Shown: in pieces, positions 27,438-35,639 of the stretch
How positions within the stretch are numbered: position 1 is the stretch's first letter
Layout: each line of letters begins with the position of its first letter
Assembly: GCF_900156155.1 (NCBI RefSeq)
Contig: NZ_FTMD01000002.1
Coordinates: 62,001 to 126,000, forward strand
Length of the DNA stretch: 64,000 nucleotides
Source of the DNA: Aromatoleum tolulyticum
GTDB taxonomy: Bacteria > Pseudomonadota > Gammaproteobacteria > Burkholderiales > Rhodocyclaceae
Direction: 5' to 3'
Notes under the pieces: generated by a model
Told to the model about the DNA's origin: nothing
What the model saw: only the letters and a program-made list of their open reading frames with translations
Database searches by the model: none
Position numbers and translations under genes: made by a program

Positions 27438-29453
27438 ATGGTCACCCGTTTCGCCAATCCTCTGCTCGCCACGCCGCAGCGTCCGCTGCCGCGCACCGTC
27501 GCAATAATCGGTGCCGGCACGATCGGTCCGGATATCGGCTATTACCTGAAGAGCGCGCTGCCGGATTTGAAGCTGATCCTCGTCGACGTCGCCCAGGCGG
27601 CGCTCGACCGTGCCTTGCAGCGCTTCGCCGATTACGCGGCGAAAGCAGTCGCGAAAGGGAAGATGAGCGAGGCCGAAGCCGCGGCGGCCACGGCCGGGGT
27701 CGTCGGCACGCTCGATTATCGCGACCTCGCGGAGGCCGACTGGGTGCTCGAGGCGGCCACCGAGAACCTCGCGTTGAAACGGCGCATCTTCGCCGACGTG
27801 GAGGCGGTGGTCCGCGCGGACGCGTTGATCACGTCAAACACGAGCTCGCTGCCGGCCGCGCAGATCTTTTCCGACTTGAAACACCCCGAGCGCGCGACCG
27901 TCACGCACTTCTTCGCGCCGGCTTGGCGCAACCCGGTCGTGGAGGTCGTCCGCTGGGGGCGCACCGACCCGGCCGTCGTCGAATACCTGCGCTGGGCCTT
28001 CTGCACGACCGGCAAGGTTCCGCTCGTCACCGACGACGTCGCGTGCTTCATGCTGGATCGCATCTTCGACAACTGGTGCAACGAGTCCGGATTGCTGCTC
28101 GACCGCGCGACCGCGGCCGAGATTGACAGCGTCGCGGGCGAGTTCGTGCATGCGGGGCCGTTCTTCGTGCTGAACCTCGCCAACGGCAACCCGATCATCA
28201 CCGAGACGAACACGCTGCAAGCCGAACTCGAAGGCGAGCATTACCAGCCGGCGCCGGTGTTCCGCTCGGTCGACCGCTGGCTGACGGTGCCCCCCGGCAA
28301 GCCCGTCAAGGTCGCGGACGACACCGCGGTGACGGTGCGTGAGCGTCTTCTCGGCGTGCTGTTCTCGCAGACGGTGGACATCCTCGACCGGGACATCGGC
28401 GAGCCGGCCGACCTCGATTTCGGCTGCCGTCAGGCGCTCGGGTTCAAGAAGGGGCCGCTGGAACTGATGCGCGACCTGGGCGACACCGACGCCGGTCGCA
28501 TGCTCGCGCGCTTCTGCGACGAGCGGCGCGGGATGCCGGGCGCCCGGAAGCCGCTCGGGGATTACCAGGGCTTCCTGCGCCATGTGCTCGTTGACGACAT
28601 CGGCGACGTCAAGGTCATCACGCTGCGCCGCCCCGAAGCCCTGAACGCGCTCCACGACGAATTGACCGACGAGATCCTGTCCGTCATTCGGCGCTTCGAG
28701 CAGGATCCAGCCGTGGCCGGCTTCGTCCTCGTCGGCTACGGCAATCGCGCCTTCTGCGCCGGCGGCGACATCGGGCGCTTCGTGAACATGCTCGGCGACG
28801 CGCCGGCCTCCGCGCAGTACGCCCGCGACTGTTCGCGCTTGCTCGTGCACCTCGACCGCATGAAGAAGCCGGTCGTCGCCGCGATCAACGGCATGGCGCT
28901 GGGCGGCGGCTTCGAGCTGGCGATGCGCTGCCACGGCATCGTCGCGCTGGCGAACGCATGGATGCAGATGCCCGAAATCACGCTCGGCATCGTCCACGGC
29001 ATCGGCGCGATGGTCGTGCCCTACCGTCGCTGGCCGCAGGCGTCGGCCGAGTTCCACGGCATGCTGCGCCGGGCCGAGCGCCTGAAGGCGACGAAGGCGT
29101 TCGAGCTGGGCGTCGTCGACGGGCTCGCCCGCGACTATCCCGAACTCATCCAGGCGGCCGTCGCGCGGGTGAAGGCGCTGGACGGCAAGGTGGGGGGCAT
29201 CCCTGACGGCGCCGTACAGATCGCGCGGCTCGACCCCATCGCCCCGGTCGCCGCCAGCGGTCAGCCGCTCAGTGCCGAAGTCATCGGCATTCTCGAGCGG
29301 GCCGTGGAGGCCGCCGCTGCCGCGCCGACGTTCGAGGAGGCGCTGGAGATCGGCTACCTGGCATGGGGCGACAGCGCCTGCACGGCCGCGGCACGCGAGG
29401 GCATCAGCGCCTTCCAGGAGAAGCGCAAGCCGGATTTCACGAAGACGCCGTGA
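27438..29453 (+). CDS. 3-Hydroxyacyl-CoA dehydrogenase / enoyl-CoA hydratase fusion (dehydrogenase first)
   Basis: A 671-residue bifunctional protein. Residues 20 to about 330 are a 3-hydroxyacyl-CoA dehydrogenase: NAD motif GAGTIG (25-30), ITSNTSSLP and VTHFFAPAWRNPVVEVV with the catalytic His. Residues about 370-620 are a crotonase: FCAGGDI oxyanion region, GGGFELAM and MPEITLGIVHGIG, with both catalytic Glu present. Together they hydrate an enoyl-CoA and oxidise the 3-hydroxyacyl-CoA. FadB and FadJ have the opposite order; this one resembles archaeal crotonyl-CoA hydratase/hydroxybutyryl-CoA dehydrogenases. The start is fixed by AAGGAGG seven bases upstream of ATG 27438; an open frame extends further upstream without a ribosome site. 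Confidence 0.93.
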   Translation: MVTRFANPLLATPQRPLPRTVAIIGAGTIGPDIGYYLKSALPDLKLILVDVAQAALDRALQRFADYAAKAVAKGKMSEAEAAAATAGVVGTLDYRDLAEADWVLEAATENLALKRRIFADVEAVVRADALITSNTSSLPAAQIFSDLKHPERATVTHFFAPAWRNPVVEVVRWGRTDPAVVEYLRWAFCTTGKVPLVTDDVACFMLDRIFDNWCNESGLLLDRATAAEIDSVAGEFVHAGPFFVLNLANGNPIITETNTLQAELEGEHYQPAPVFRSVDRWLTVPPGKPVKVADDTAVTVRERLLGVLFSQTVDILDRDIGEPADLDFGCRQALGFKKGPLELMRDLGDTDAGRMLARFCDERRGMPGARKPLGDYQGFLRHVLVDDIGDVKVITLRRPEALNALHDELTDEILSVIRRFEQDPAVAGFVLVGYGNRAFCAGGDIGRFVNMLGDAPASAQYARDCSRLLVHLDRMKKPVVAAINGMALGGGFELAMRCHGIVALANAWMQMPEITLGIVHGIGAMVVPYRRWPQASAEFHGMLRRAERLKATKAFELGVVDGLARDYPELIQAAVARVKALDGKVGGIPDGAVQIARLDPIAPVAASGQPLSAEVIGILERAVEAAAAAPTFEEALEIGYLAWGDSACTAAAREGISAFQEKRKPDFTKTP

Positions 29454-29540
29454 CGAGCTGAGCCATACCGGGTGGGGGGGGCGCCTGCAGCGGCGCGTGG
29501 ATACATTGAGCCCATGACCACGCGCACAGGAGACACGACG

Positions 29541-30104
29541 ATGACAGACCTCAGCAACGCGATTGCGTTCGTCGGCGACGTCGGAGCGAAGGCATCCGCT
29601 CCGGCGCGCCCGGCGATGTTCGAGCGCGAGGTGCTCGTGCGCTTCGCGCATTGCGATCCGGCCGGGATCGTGTTCTATCCGCAGTACTTCGTGCTCCTCA
29701 ACGGGCTTGTCGAGGACTGGCTGACGGACGGGCTCGGCACCTCATTCGCGGACATGATCATGAGGCGGCGGCTCGGAATTCCGACGGTACGCATGGACTG
29801 CACCTTCACGCGGCCGAGCACGCTGGGCGACACATTGGTGCTCGGGCTCACCGTCACCCGCATCGGCGGGCGCTCCATCGGTCTCGACGTGCAGGGACGG
29901 GTTGGCGAAGAACTGCGCCTGCGGGCCAGGCAGACGCTCGTCACGCTGGACCTCGAGACCATGAAATCGGTGCCGATCCCGGCCGACATCCGTGACCGTC
30001 TCGGGCGCTACTGCCAGCCGGTGCCTGAGATCGCGCCCGAATCCCTTTCCATGCCCGCCGATGGCATCCGGCGGGAAACTGACGGAGGCAAACATGCAGA
30101 TTGA
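29541..30104 (+). CDS. 4-Hydroxybenzoyl-CoA thioesterase-type hot-dog protein
   Basis: A 187-residue hot-dog thioesterase. The motif VRFAHCDPAGIVFYPQYF holds the catalytic Asp (Asp39 here, Asp17 in the Pseudomonas 4-hydroxybenzoyl-CoA thioesterase) and is followed by the usual DWLTDGLG helix. Roughly 30 extra residues lie at each end. The start at 29541 has CAGGAGAC upstream. It hydrolyses an acyl- or aroyl-CoA, perhaps releasing CoA from a dead-end intermediate. The next gene begins 11 bases before its stop. Confidence 0.9.
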   Translation: MTDLSNAIAFVGDVGAKASAPARPAMFEREVLVRFAHCDPAGIVFYPQYFVLLNGLVEDWLTDGLGTSFADMIMRRRLGIPTVRMDCTFTRPSTLGDTLVLGLTVTRIGGRSIGLDVQGRVGEELRLRARQTLVTLDLETMKSVPIPADIRDRLGRYCQPVPEIAPESLSMPADGIRRETDGGKHAD

Positions 30105-30585
30105 AATGGAAGCCGATGAACTCGCTACCGCCGAGGACCCCTTCGGCGAGCTCGCGCCATGGCAGGCCATGCTCGACCGGTACAGCGTGCTCTTCACCGA
30201 CATGGTCGAAGGTTCGTCGGTCGGCTTCGTGCCGCGCAGCGGCTCGGGCATTCAGCCGGGCAAGCACGTCGCCGGACTGGTCGAAGCCGCGGGCGAGGTG
30301 CCGATGTTGAAATGGACCAACGACGGCAACGGCATGTCGGCCGGCGTCATGCGCTATCCGGGCTTCCAGGAAGCGCGCGTCGATCTGCTCTTCGTCGCCG
30401 ACGACGCTGCGCTCGAAGCGATGCGCGCGAGCCTCGCCGGCGACACCTTGTCGCTGATCAAACGACTGATCCGGCAGGGGCATATCATGTTCTTCGTGCT
30501 GCGCACGAAATTCGAACTTCAGGACGCGGGCTACGAGGAATTCCTCGATACGCTCGGCCTCGCCTTCCTCGGAGCCTGCCGATGA
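30094..30585 (+). CDS. Uncharacterised protein, 163 aa, between thioesterase and zinc-ribbon genes
   Basis: I do not recognise this family. The 163-residue soluble protein has an acidic N-terminus (EMEADELATAEDPFGELAPW), a glycine-rich middle (RSGSGIQPGKHVAGLVEAAGEV) and a hydrophobic stretch GHIMFFVLRTKFEL. There is no signal peptide. It starts with GGAGG eight bases upstream, overlaps the thioesterase gene by 11 bases and its stop overlaps the zinc-ribbon start (ATGA), so all three are made together. Co-translation suggests a shared complex or step of the pathway. Confidence 0.7.
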   Translation: MQIEMEADELATAEDPFGELAPWQAMLDRYSVLFTDMVEGSSVGFVPRSGSGIQPGKHVAGLVEAAGEVPMLKWTNDGNGMSAGVMRYPGFQEARVDLLFVADDAALEAMRASLAGDTLSLIKRLIRQGHIMFFVLRTKFELQDAGYEEFLDTLGLAFLGACR

Positions 30586-30797
30586 TCTTCCACAATCCCG
30601 CCGGCGCGCCCGAGCTCGCGTGCGAGCAGTGTGGCTGCCGCTGGTTCGACCGCATCAACGACACCTGCTACGAGTGCGGCACGAAGGTGAGCGCCGAATC
30701 GATCGCGGAGTTCAAGCTCGCAGTCGAGCACTTCCGGGCGCGCGAGACGGTGCGCGCCGACGAGCCGAGGGCTGCCGGCACTCCGGCCGTCCGCTAG
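30582..30797 (+). CDS. Small zinc-ribbon protein, 71 aa
   Basis: A 71-residue protein with two CxxC pairs: CEQCGCRWFDR and CYECGTKV, spaced as in a rubredoxin-like zinc ribbon, plus a charged C-terminal helix and tail. The start overlaps the preceding stop (ATGA). It could be an accessory subunit; small zinc-ribbon partners are known for thiolases of the benzoylsuccinyl-CoA type, and this operon's thiolase is of an atypical kind, but no direct evidence connects them. Confidence 0.72.
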   Translation: MIFHNPAGAPELACEQCGCRWFDRINDTCYECGTKVSAESIAEFKLAVEHFRARETVRADEPRAAGTPAVR

Positions 30798-30826
30798 AAT
30801 CCGCCCCCGAAGCGTCCCGAAGGCCG

Positions 30827-33505
30827 ATGAAGAAGACTGTTCCCGACGTCCCGTATCGTCTCGCCCTCAAGACGATGCCGCCGCATTCGGCGCGCCAGGC
30901 GGTGGCCCCGCCGCGGCTGCTCGCGCGGCTGCGCGAGGCCGTCGAGCAGCCGCTCGTGGCCGTGACTTCGCTCGCGGGCTTCGGCAAGACGTCGCTGCTC
31001 GTGCAACTGCGCCGCGAACTCCTCGCGCCTGGCGCCGCCGTCGCGTGGCTGACGATCGAGGCCAGCGACGACAGGTCGGTGGTCGCGCCCGCGGTCATCG
31101 CGTCGTTGATCACCGCGCTCGGGCTCGAATTGCCCACGCGCGCATTCAACCAGGTGGGGCAGGCAGGTGCGGAGTTGTGGGCCGCGAGCGAGCTGCTCGT
31201 GCAGATGCACGAGCTCGCCCGCCCGACCTGGCTCCTGATCGACGACCTGCACCAGCTCGCCGACCGCGACGCGATCGACTTCATCTACTACCTCGTGACG
31301 AACGCGCCGCCGAACTTCCACGTCGTCGTCAGCTCGCGGACCGACCCGCCGTTCCCGGTCGAGGAACTCCGCGCGCACGGGCTCTACACCCAGTTCGTCA
31401 CCGAGGACCTGCGGTTGCGGCTCGACGACACGGTCGCCTTCCTGCGCCGGCGGCTCGGCGACGAGGTCGACATCGAGACCTGCGCGCGCCTGCACGAGCG
31501 CACCGAAGGCTGGCCGATGGCGCTGCAGATCGTGACTTCGGCGATGGCCCGGCGCAGCGACATCGCCGGTACGGTAGCGAGCCTGTCCGGCGCGACAGGG
31601 GACGTGGCGCGCTATTTCTCGCAATTCGTGCTCGAAAGTCTCGACGAACGGGCGGTTGCGATGCTCGTTCGCGCGTCCCTGCTCGAAACCCTGCACCCGG
31701 GGCTGTGCGCGGCGTTCGGGGACGGCGTCGAGGCGGCCGAGATTCTCGCCCGGCTCGAGCAGCAGACCGGGCTGGTGACATCCGTCGATGGCGGGGACGT
31801 CTATCGCATGCATCCGCTGTTCCGCGAGTACCTCGCAAGTCTCGCCGCGGAGCTGCCGGCCGGCGAACGCACCGCCCTGCATGCGAAGGCCGCGCAATGG
31901 TTCGCGGCGCACCACATGCTCGAGCACGCCGCCGAGCACGCCTTCCTCGGCGGACTGCGCGCCGAGGCGATGGACTGGATCGAGAAACGCGTGCGCTACC
32001 TCGGTGTGCAGGGACGCATCGTCGAGGTGCTCGCGTGGCTGGATCGCCTTCCGCCGGAGGAGATCGCGCGGCGCGAGGGCATCCAGCTCACCGCAGCGTG
32101 GGCGTGCGCGCTGTGCTACCGGCCGCAGGACGCGGAACGGCTCACCGACGTGATCCTCGCGCGGCCCGGGGTGACGCCCGAGGTGGTGCTGCAGGCGAAC
32201 ATCGTTCGTTCGGCCGCGGCGATCCATTGCGACGACTACCAGCGCGCGCGCGTCTGCATCGACACCTACGACCCCGCGCTCGGTCCCCTCTACTGCAACA
32301 CGCTGTCCTTCATCGCGATCCACAGCGGTTTTCCCGAGCGCGCGCGCTACTACCAGCAGATCTCCGACGGCCACGGCCGCGTTGCGCGCAGTTTCTACGA
32401 TTCGATCTACGGCGCGTTCGCGGTCGGGCTGAGCTACCTGATCGAAGGTCAGGCGAAGGAAGCGGCGGCGGTCTTCGGCGCGGCGCTCGAACGCGCGGAA
32501 ACCACGACGGGATGGCGCTCGATGCCGGCGGCGATCCACGCGGCGGGGCTCGCCGCGGCGAACTGGGAGCTCGGCGCCGAGGACGAAGCGCGCGCGCTGC
32601 TCGCGAATCGCCTCGACCTGATCGAGCAGGCTGCGCTACCGGACGCGGTGATCCTCGCCTACCTGACGCTCGCGCGCTACGAGAGCCAGAAGGGCAGCGA
32701 AGGCAAAGCCTTCGACGCGCTCAACAGCCTGGCCGCGATCGGCGAACTGCGCGGCCAGCCGCGCCTCGTCGCCGCGAGCCTCGGCGAACAGGTCCGCCAG
32801 CACGCGATCCGCAACCGGCTCATGTCGTGCCGGATGCTGATGAATGGGCTGGACGCGATCGTCACCGACCCCGGGCGTGAGGATCGCGGGCTCGAGGCGG
32901 AATTGCGGCTGATCCGCGAGACCGCGGCGGCGCGCGTCGCCTTGCTCGAACATGATGACAGCGTCGCATGCGCCGGGCTGGATCAGGCTGCCGAGATCGC
33001 GGCACGGCTGCGGCGCGGGCGCGATCAGATTGCATTGCGCATCGTGCGTGCAAGCAGCCTTCGCGACGACGACGAAGGACCGCGTCTGCTCGCCGAAGCG
33101 CTGAGCCTCGCGGAATCCTTCGGTCTCGTGCGCGTGCTCGCCGACGACTGGCCGGCGGCACTCGACGTCTTGCCGGAACTCGACCGCTCGGGCTGTGGTG
33201 ACGCCGCCGGCGTATCTCCCGCCTTCATCGAACGCGTCACCGAGCGCTGCCGCGTCGGCTGGGTGCCCAAGTCCGCTGCACCGAGAACCGCCACCGGCAA
33301 TCAGCGCCCCGCCCAGCTGTCTGCGCGCGAAATGGAAATCCTCGCCGCGCTTGCCCATGGCCGCACGAACAAGGAAATCGCGAACATCCTCGACGTCGGG
33401 CCCCAGACGATCAAGTGGCATATGCGGAACCTGCTGGCCAAGCTCAACGCCGCGAACCGCCGGCATGCGGTCGATCGCGCGCGGCTGCTGGGGATCCTGG
33501 ATTGA
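30827..33505 (+). CDS. LuxR-family regulator of the MalT/LAL type
   Basis: An 892-residue large ATP-binding LuxR regulator. N-terminal NTPase: SLAGFGKTSLL (Walker A) and TWLLIDDLHQLADRD (Walker B). A middle helical-repeat region (about residues 330-800) resembles TPR/MalT sensor domains. The C-terminal HTH reads LSAREMEILAALAHGRTNKEIANILDVGPQTIKWHMRNLLAKL, a full LuxR domain. Such proteins bind ATP and an inducer, then activate nearby promoters. It lies 29 bases after the zinc-ribbon gene in the same operon; the start at 30827 follows GAAGG. It may activate the catabolic genes, working against the GntR repressor. Confidence 0.93.
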   Translation: MKKTVPDVPYRLALKTMPPHSARQAVAPPRLLARLREAVEQPLVAVTSLAGFGKTSLLVQLRRELLAPGAAVAWLTIEASDDRSVVAPAVIASLITALGLELPTRAFNQVGQAGAELWAASELLVQMHELARPTWLLIDDLHQLADRDAIDFIYYLVTNAPPNFHVVVSSRTDPPFPVEELRAHGLYTQFVTEDLRLRLDDTVAFLRRRLGDEVDIETCARLHERTEGWPMALQIVTSAMARRSDIAGTVASLSGATGDVARYFSQFVLESLDERAVAMLVRASLLETLHPGLCAAFGDGVEAAEILARLEQQTGLVTSVDGGDVYRMHPLFREYLASLAAELPAGERTALHAKAAQWFAAHHMLEHAAEHAFLGGLRAEAMDWIEKRVRYLGVQGRIVEVLAWLDRLPPEEIARREGIQLTAAWACALCYRPQDAERLTDVILARPGVTPEVVLQANIVRSAAAIHCDDYQRARVCIDTYDPALGPLYCNTLSFIAIHSGFPERARYYQQISDGHGRVARSFYDSIYGAFAVGLSYLIEGQAKEAAAVFGAALERAETTTGWRSMPAAIHAAGLAAANWELGAEDEARALLANRLDLIEQAALPDAVILAYLTLARYESQKGSEGKAFDALNSLAAIGELRGQPRLVAASLGEQVRQHAIRNRLMSCRMLMNGLDAIVTDPGREDRGLEAELRLIRETAAARVALLEHDDSVACAGLDQAAEIAARLRRGRDQIALRIVRASSLRDDDEGPRLLAEALSLAESFGLVRVLADDWPAALDVLPELDRSGCGDAAGVSPAFIERVTERCRVGWVPKSAAPRTATGNQRPAQLSAREMEILAALAHGRTNKEIANILDVGPQTIKWHMRNLLAKLNAANRRHAVDRARLLGILD

Positions 33506-33685
33506 ACTGCGATGCGCACGCGCACCACGTGGGGGAGGTGCGTCAAGTGGCTGCGGAACGTCATGTAAGGGGTATGAAATGTCGCGCTCGTCCGACCTGG
33601 CCTCATGGATCTGATCTTTCCTGTTGGATGCCCGAGCGCGGCAGTCCCGGCGTCGATCAAGGGTGCTGAGTGTTCGTGCCTTGAT

Positions 33686-33705
33686 GCGGCAATTTGCCGC
33701 TTTTT
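33686..33705 (+). terminator. Rho-independent terminator
   Basis: GCGGCA and TGCCGC pair around a three-base loop and are followed directly by TTTTT. It lies 180 bp after the LuxR-type regulator and could end the plus-strand operon. Confidence 0.6.
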
Positions 33706-33782
33706 CCGGCGGTGTCGCCCCATCTTTGCCTCGAATCGCCTCGGACATCTGCGAATCGACCCGCTACGGGCGTCAAAAGGCC

Positions 33783-33875
33783 ATCCCTGACGGTATGAGG
33801 GTGTGGACCTTCGTGAAGCGCATCGGCGAAGCCGGCGCGAAGGCGCTGTTCGATGGCGTGTCGGCGCAGTTGCTG
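33783..33875 (+). pseudogene. Fragment of an IS5-family transposase
   Basis: A frame reads IPDGMRVWTFVKRIGEAG followed by KALFDGVSAQLL, matching the pattern found near the N-terminus of IS5-group transposases (PD..T.W.F...L...G....LF....QL). No start, no DDE domain and no terminal repeats remain; the reading is cut by the thioesterase gene boundary. A decayed insertion remnant is the likely explanation. Confidence 0.45.
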
Positions 33876-33880
33876 AAGAG

Positions 33881-34438
33881 TCATCGCAAGGCCTGGTCGA
33901 ATACCAGGCAAGTTGTGCTCGCATGGGCATAGAGCTTGCCGTCCGGTCCGACAAGGCGGCCTTCCGCGGTCGCCACCTGGCGGCCGCCGTGAACGAGGCG
34001 GCCTTCCGCACGTACCAGCGGCACTGCGTCGGTGAGTGCGCGGACGAGGTTGAGCTTCAGTTCGAGGGTCGTGTAGGCCTTGCCTGCCGGCAGCGTGGAA
34101 TGCACGGCGCATCCCATGGCGGAGTCGAGCATCGTCGCGAACCAGCCACCGTGCACCGTGCCCATCGGGTTGTAGTGGTTGATGCCTGGTCGTCCCTGGA
34201 AAACCGCCAATCCGGGCTCGATGCGAAGCAGGGTGAAGTCGAGCGTGACCGCCATCGGCGGAGGCGGGATCTCGCCGGCGAGGAGTGCCTGGAATATCTG
34301 CAATCCGCTGCGCCCGGCGACCTGGGCGGGTGAGGCTACGCCGGGAGCCGTCTGGAGGCGGGCGCGCACGGCCGCTTCCTCGGCCCGCCAGCGGGCAAGC
34401 GTTTCGTCGGGATTCATCGTCTCGGTTGGTGGTGTCAT
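33881..34438 (-). CDS. PaaI-family hot-dog thioesterase
   Basis: A 185-residue PaaI/YigI-type thioesterase. The signature HYNPMGTVHGGWFATMLDSAMG holds the conserved HGG and Asp used by this family to hydrolyse acyl- or aryl-CoA. The start at 34438 is preferred over an upstream in-frame Met and a downstream one because AAGGG lies 11 bases before it. Its 3' end abuts the transposase remnant. It is convergent with the catabolic plus-strand operon and may be unrelated to it. Confidence 0.9.
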   Translation of the reverse strand: MTPPTETMNPDETLARWRAEEAAVRARLQTAPGVASPAQVAGRSGLQIFQALLAGEIPPPPMAVTLDFTLLRIEPGLAVFQGRPGINHYNPMGTVHGGWFATMLDSAMGCAVHSTLPAGKAYTTLELKLNLVRALTDAVPLVRAEGRLVHGGRQVATAEGRLVGPDGKLYAHASTTCLVFDQALR

Positions 34439-34478
34439 GAAATCAAGCCCTTGATGTATGGGTATGGAGCTGGTTCCG

Positions 34479-34802
34479 CTACTCACCGGAGCTTCCCAGA
34501 ATCGAGCGGCGCGCGCGTTCGTGCGGGTCGATCGCGGGCTGCCATTCCGTCGCGGGTGTGGATCGGGACGCGACGTCTGTCACGGCCGACGCGGCAATTC
34601 GCTGACGCGCGAGTTCATGCGGATCCGTCAGCGCCAGCGCCACGGTTGCCGTTGTGTCGCGGATGGCTGCTGCATGCTGTGTCACGCCCAGTATCAACTG
34701 CCGCGCCTGCTCGTGCGGGTCCAGAGGGCGACCGACATCGGCCAGTGCGGTGTGGGCGGAAAGGACGAGGGCGATGCCGGACAAAGCCAGAATCGATTTC
34801 AT
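34479..34802 (-). CDS. Small exported protein with three DPHExAR repeats
   Basis: A 107-residue protein. A signal peptide (KSILALSGIALVLSAHTALA) precedes three copies of a motif: DPHEQARQLILG, DPHELARQRIAA and DPHERARRSILG. There are no cysteines in the mature part. I do not know the family; small exported proteins with spaced DPxExA repeats occur in betaproteobacteria, function unknown. The start at 34802 gives the clean signal peptide, with GGAGACTC upstream; an in-frame Met nine codons earlier would add a charged leader. Confidence 0.7.
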   Translation of the reverse strand: MKSILALSGIALVLSAHTALADVGRPLDPHEQARQLILGVTQHAAAIRDTTATVALALTDPHELARQRIAASAVTDVASRSTPATEWQPAIDPHERARRSILGSSGE

Positions 34803-34848
34803 GATGAGTCTCCTGTTGGGGGGAAGCAATCGGCGGGGGAAATGCGCG

Positions 34849-35634
34849 TCATCCGTTCATCGCGCGCGACAAGAACGCCTGGTGCAGCCGGCGTGGCGTC
34901 GCCCACGTGAGGATCACGAGGGCCTTGTTCGCCCAGCCCGGCACGACGCTGATGCGTCCGGCCTGCAAGGCGCGGATACCGGCGCGCACGACGGGGGCCG
35001 GCCGCATCATCAGGGGCTTCAAAGCGGGCGTGATCTTCATCTGCGCCGCGGTGGCGAAGCCGGTGTCCGACACGCCCGGGCAAAGCACCGTCACCGTGAC
35101 GCCATCGCGCTTGAACTCGCGATGAAGCGCCTCGCCCAGACGCAATACGTAGGCCTTGGCGGCGGCATAGACGGCGAAGTTCTGCACGCCCTGGTAGGCC
35201 AGCAGGCTCGCGACCAGCAGGATCTTCCCGCGTCCCCGCGCCCGCATGTCCTGCGCAAAGACATGGGTGACCGCGGTCAGGCTCGCCACATCCAGCTGCA
35301 CCATCGCCAGCGCCGCGTCCAGCTGGCTTTCCACGAACGGCCCCTGCAGTCCATGGCCGGCGTTGTTGATCAGGATGTCGATCGCAATGCCTCGCTCGTG
35401 GAGGCGCCGATGCAGTTGGGTGACCGCGGCAATGTCCGAGAGATCGACTTGCTCCACCACGATCTCGATGCGGTACTGCCGGCGGAGTGCCTCGGCGAGT
35501 GCTTGCAGCCGGTCCAGTCGGCGCGCCACCAGGACCAACGAGTGGCCTTGCCCGGCATATTGGCGGGCGAACTCCTCGCCGAAGCCGCTCGATGCGCCCG
35601 TGATGAGCACCCATGAGTTGTTCGTTTTGGCCAT
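34849..35634 (-). CDS. Short-chain dehydrogenase/reductase
   Basis: A 261-residue classical SDR: nucleotide motif TGASSGFGEE, NNAG at the end of the fourth strand, active-site Ser in LLVASLLAYQG and YAAAK with catalytic Tyr and Lys. It resembles the DltE-like group of general NAD(P)-dependent oxidoreductases. The start gives a normal N-terminus; an open frame continues upstream into the channel gene but has no ribosome site. It begins 5 bases after the outer-membrane channel stop, so it shares that transcript. Substrate unknown. Confidence 0.9.
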   Translation of the reverse strand: MAKTNNSWVLITGASSGFGEEFARQYAGQGHSLVLVARRLDRLQALAEALRRQYRIEIVVEQVDLSDIAAVTQLHRRLHERGIAIDILINNAGHGLQGPFVESQLDAALAMVQLDVASLTAVTHVFAQDMRARGRGKILLVASLLAYQGVQNFAVYAAAKAYVLRLGEALHREFKRDGVTVTVLCPGVSDTGFATAAQMKITPALKPLMMRPAPVVRAGIRALQAGRISVVPGWANKALVILTWATPRRLHQAFLSRAMNG

Positions 35635-35639
35635 TTTGC

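Larger units (their letters stand above)
33506..33880. other. 375-bp intergenic region with terminator and transposase remnant
   Basis: No intact gene. It holds a hairpin with a T-run (33686-33705) and a short piece resembling an IS5-family transposase (33783-33875), both listed separately. Confidence 0.6.

Noticed and set aside
33541-33580. Plus-strand TGTAAGG resembling the ECF -35 box
   Set aside because: No CGACnAA occurs 15 bases downstream and no gene follows on that strand.
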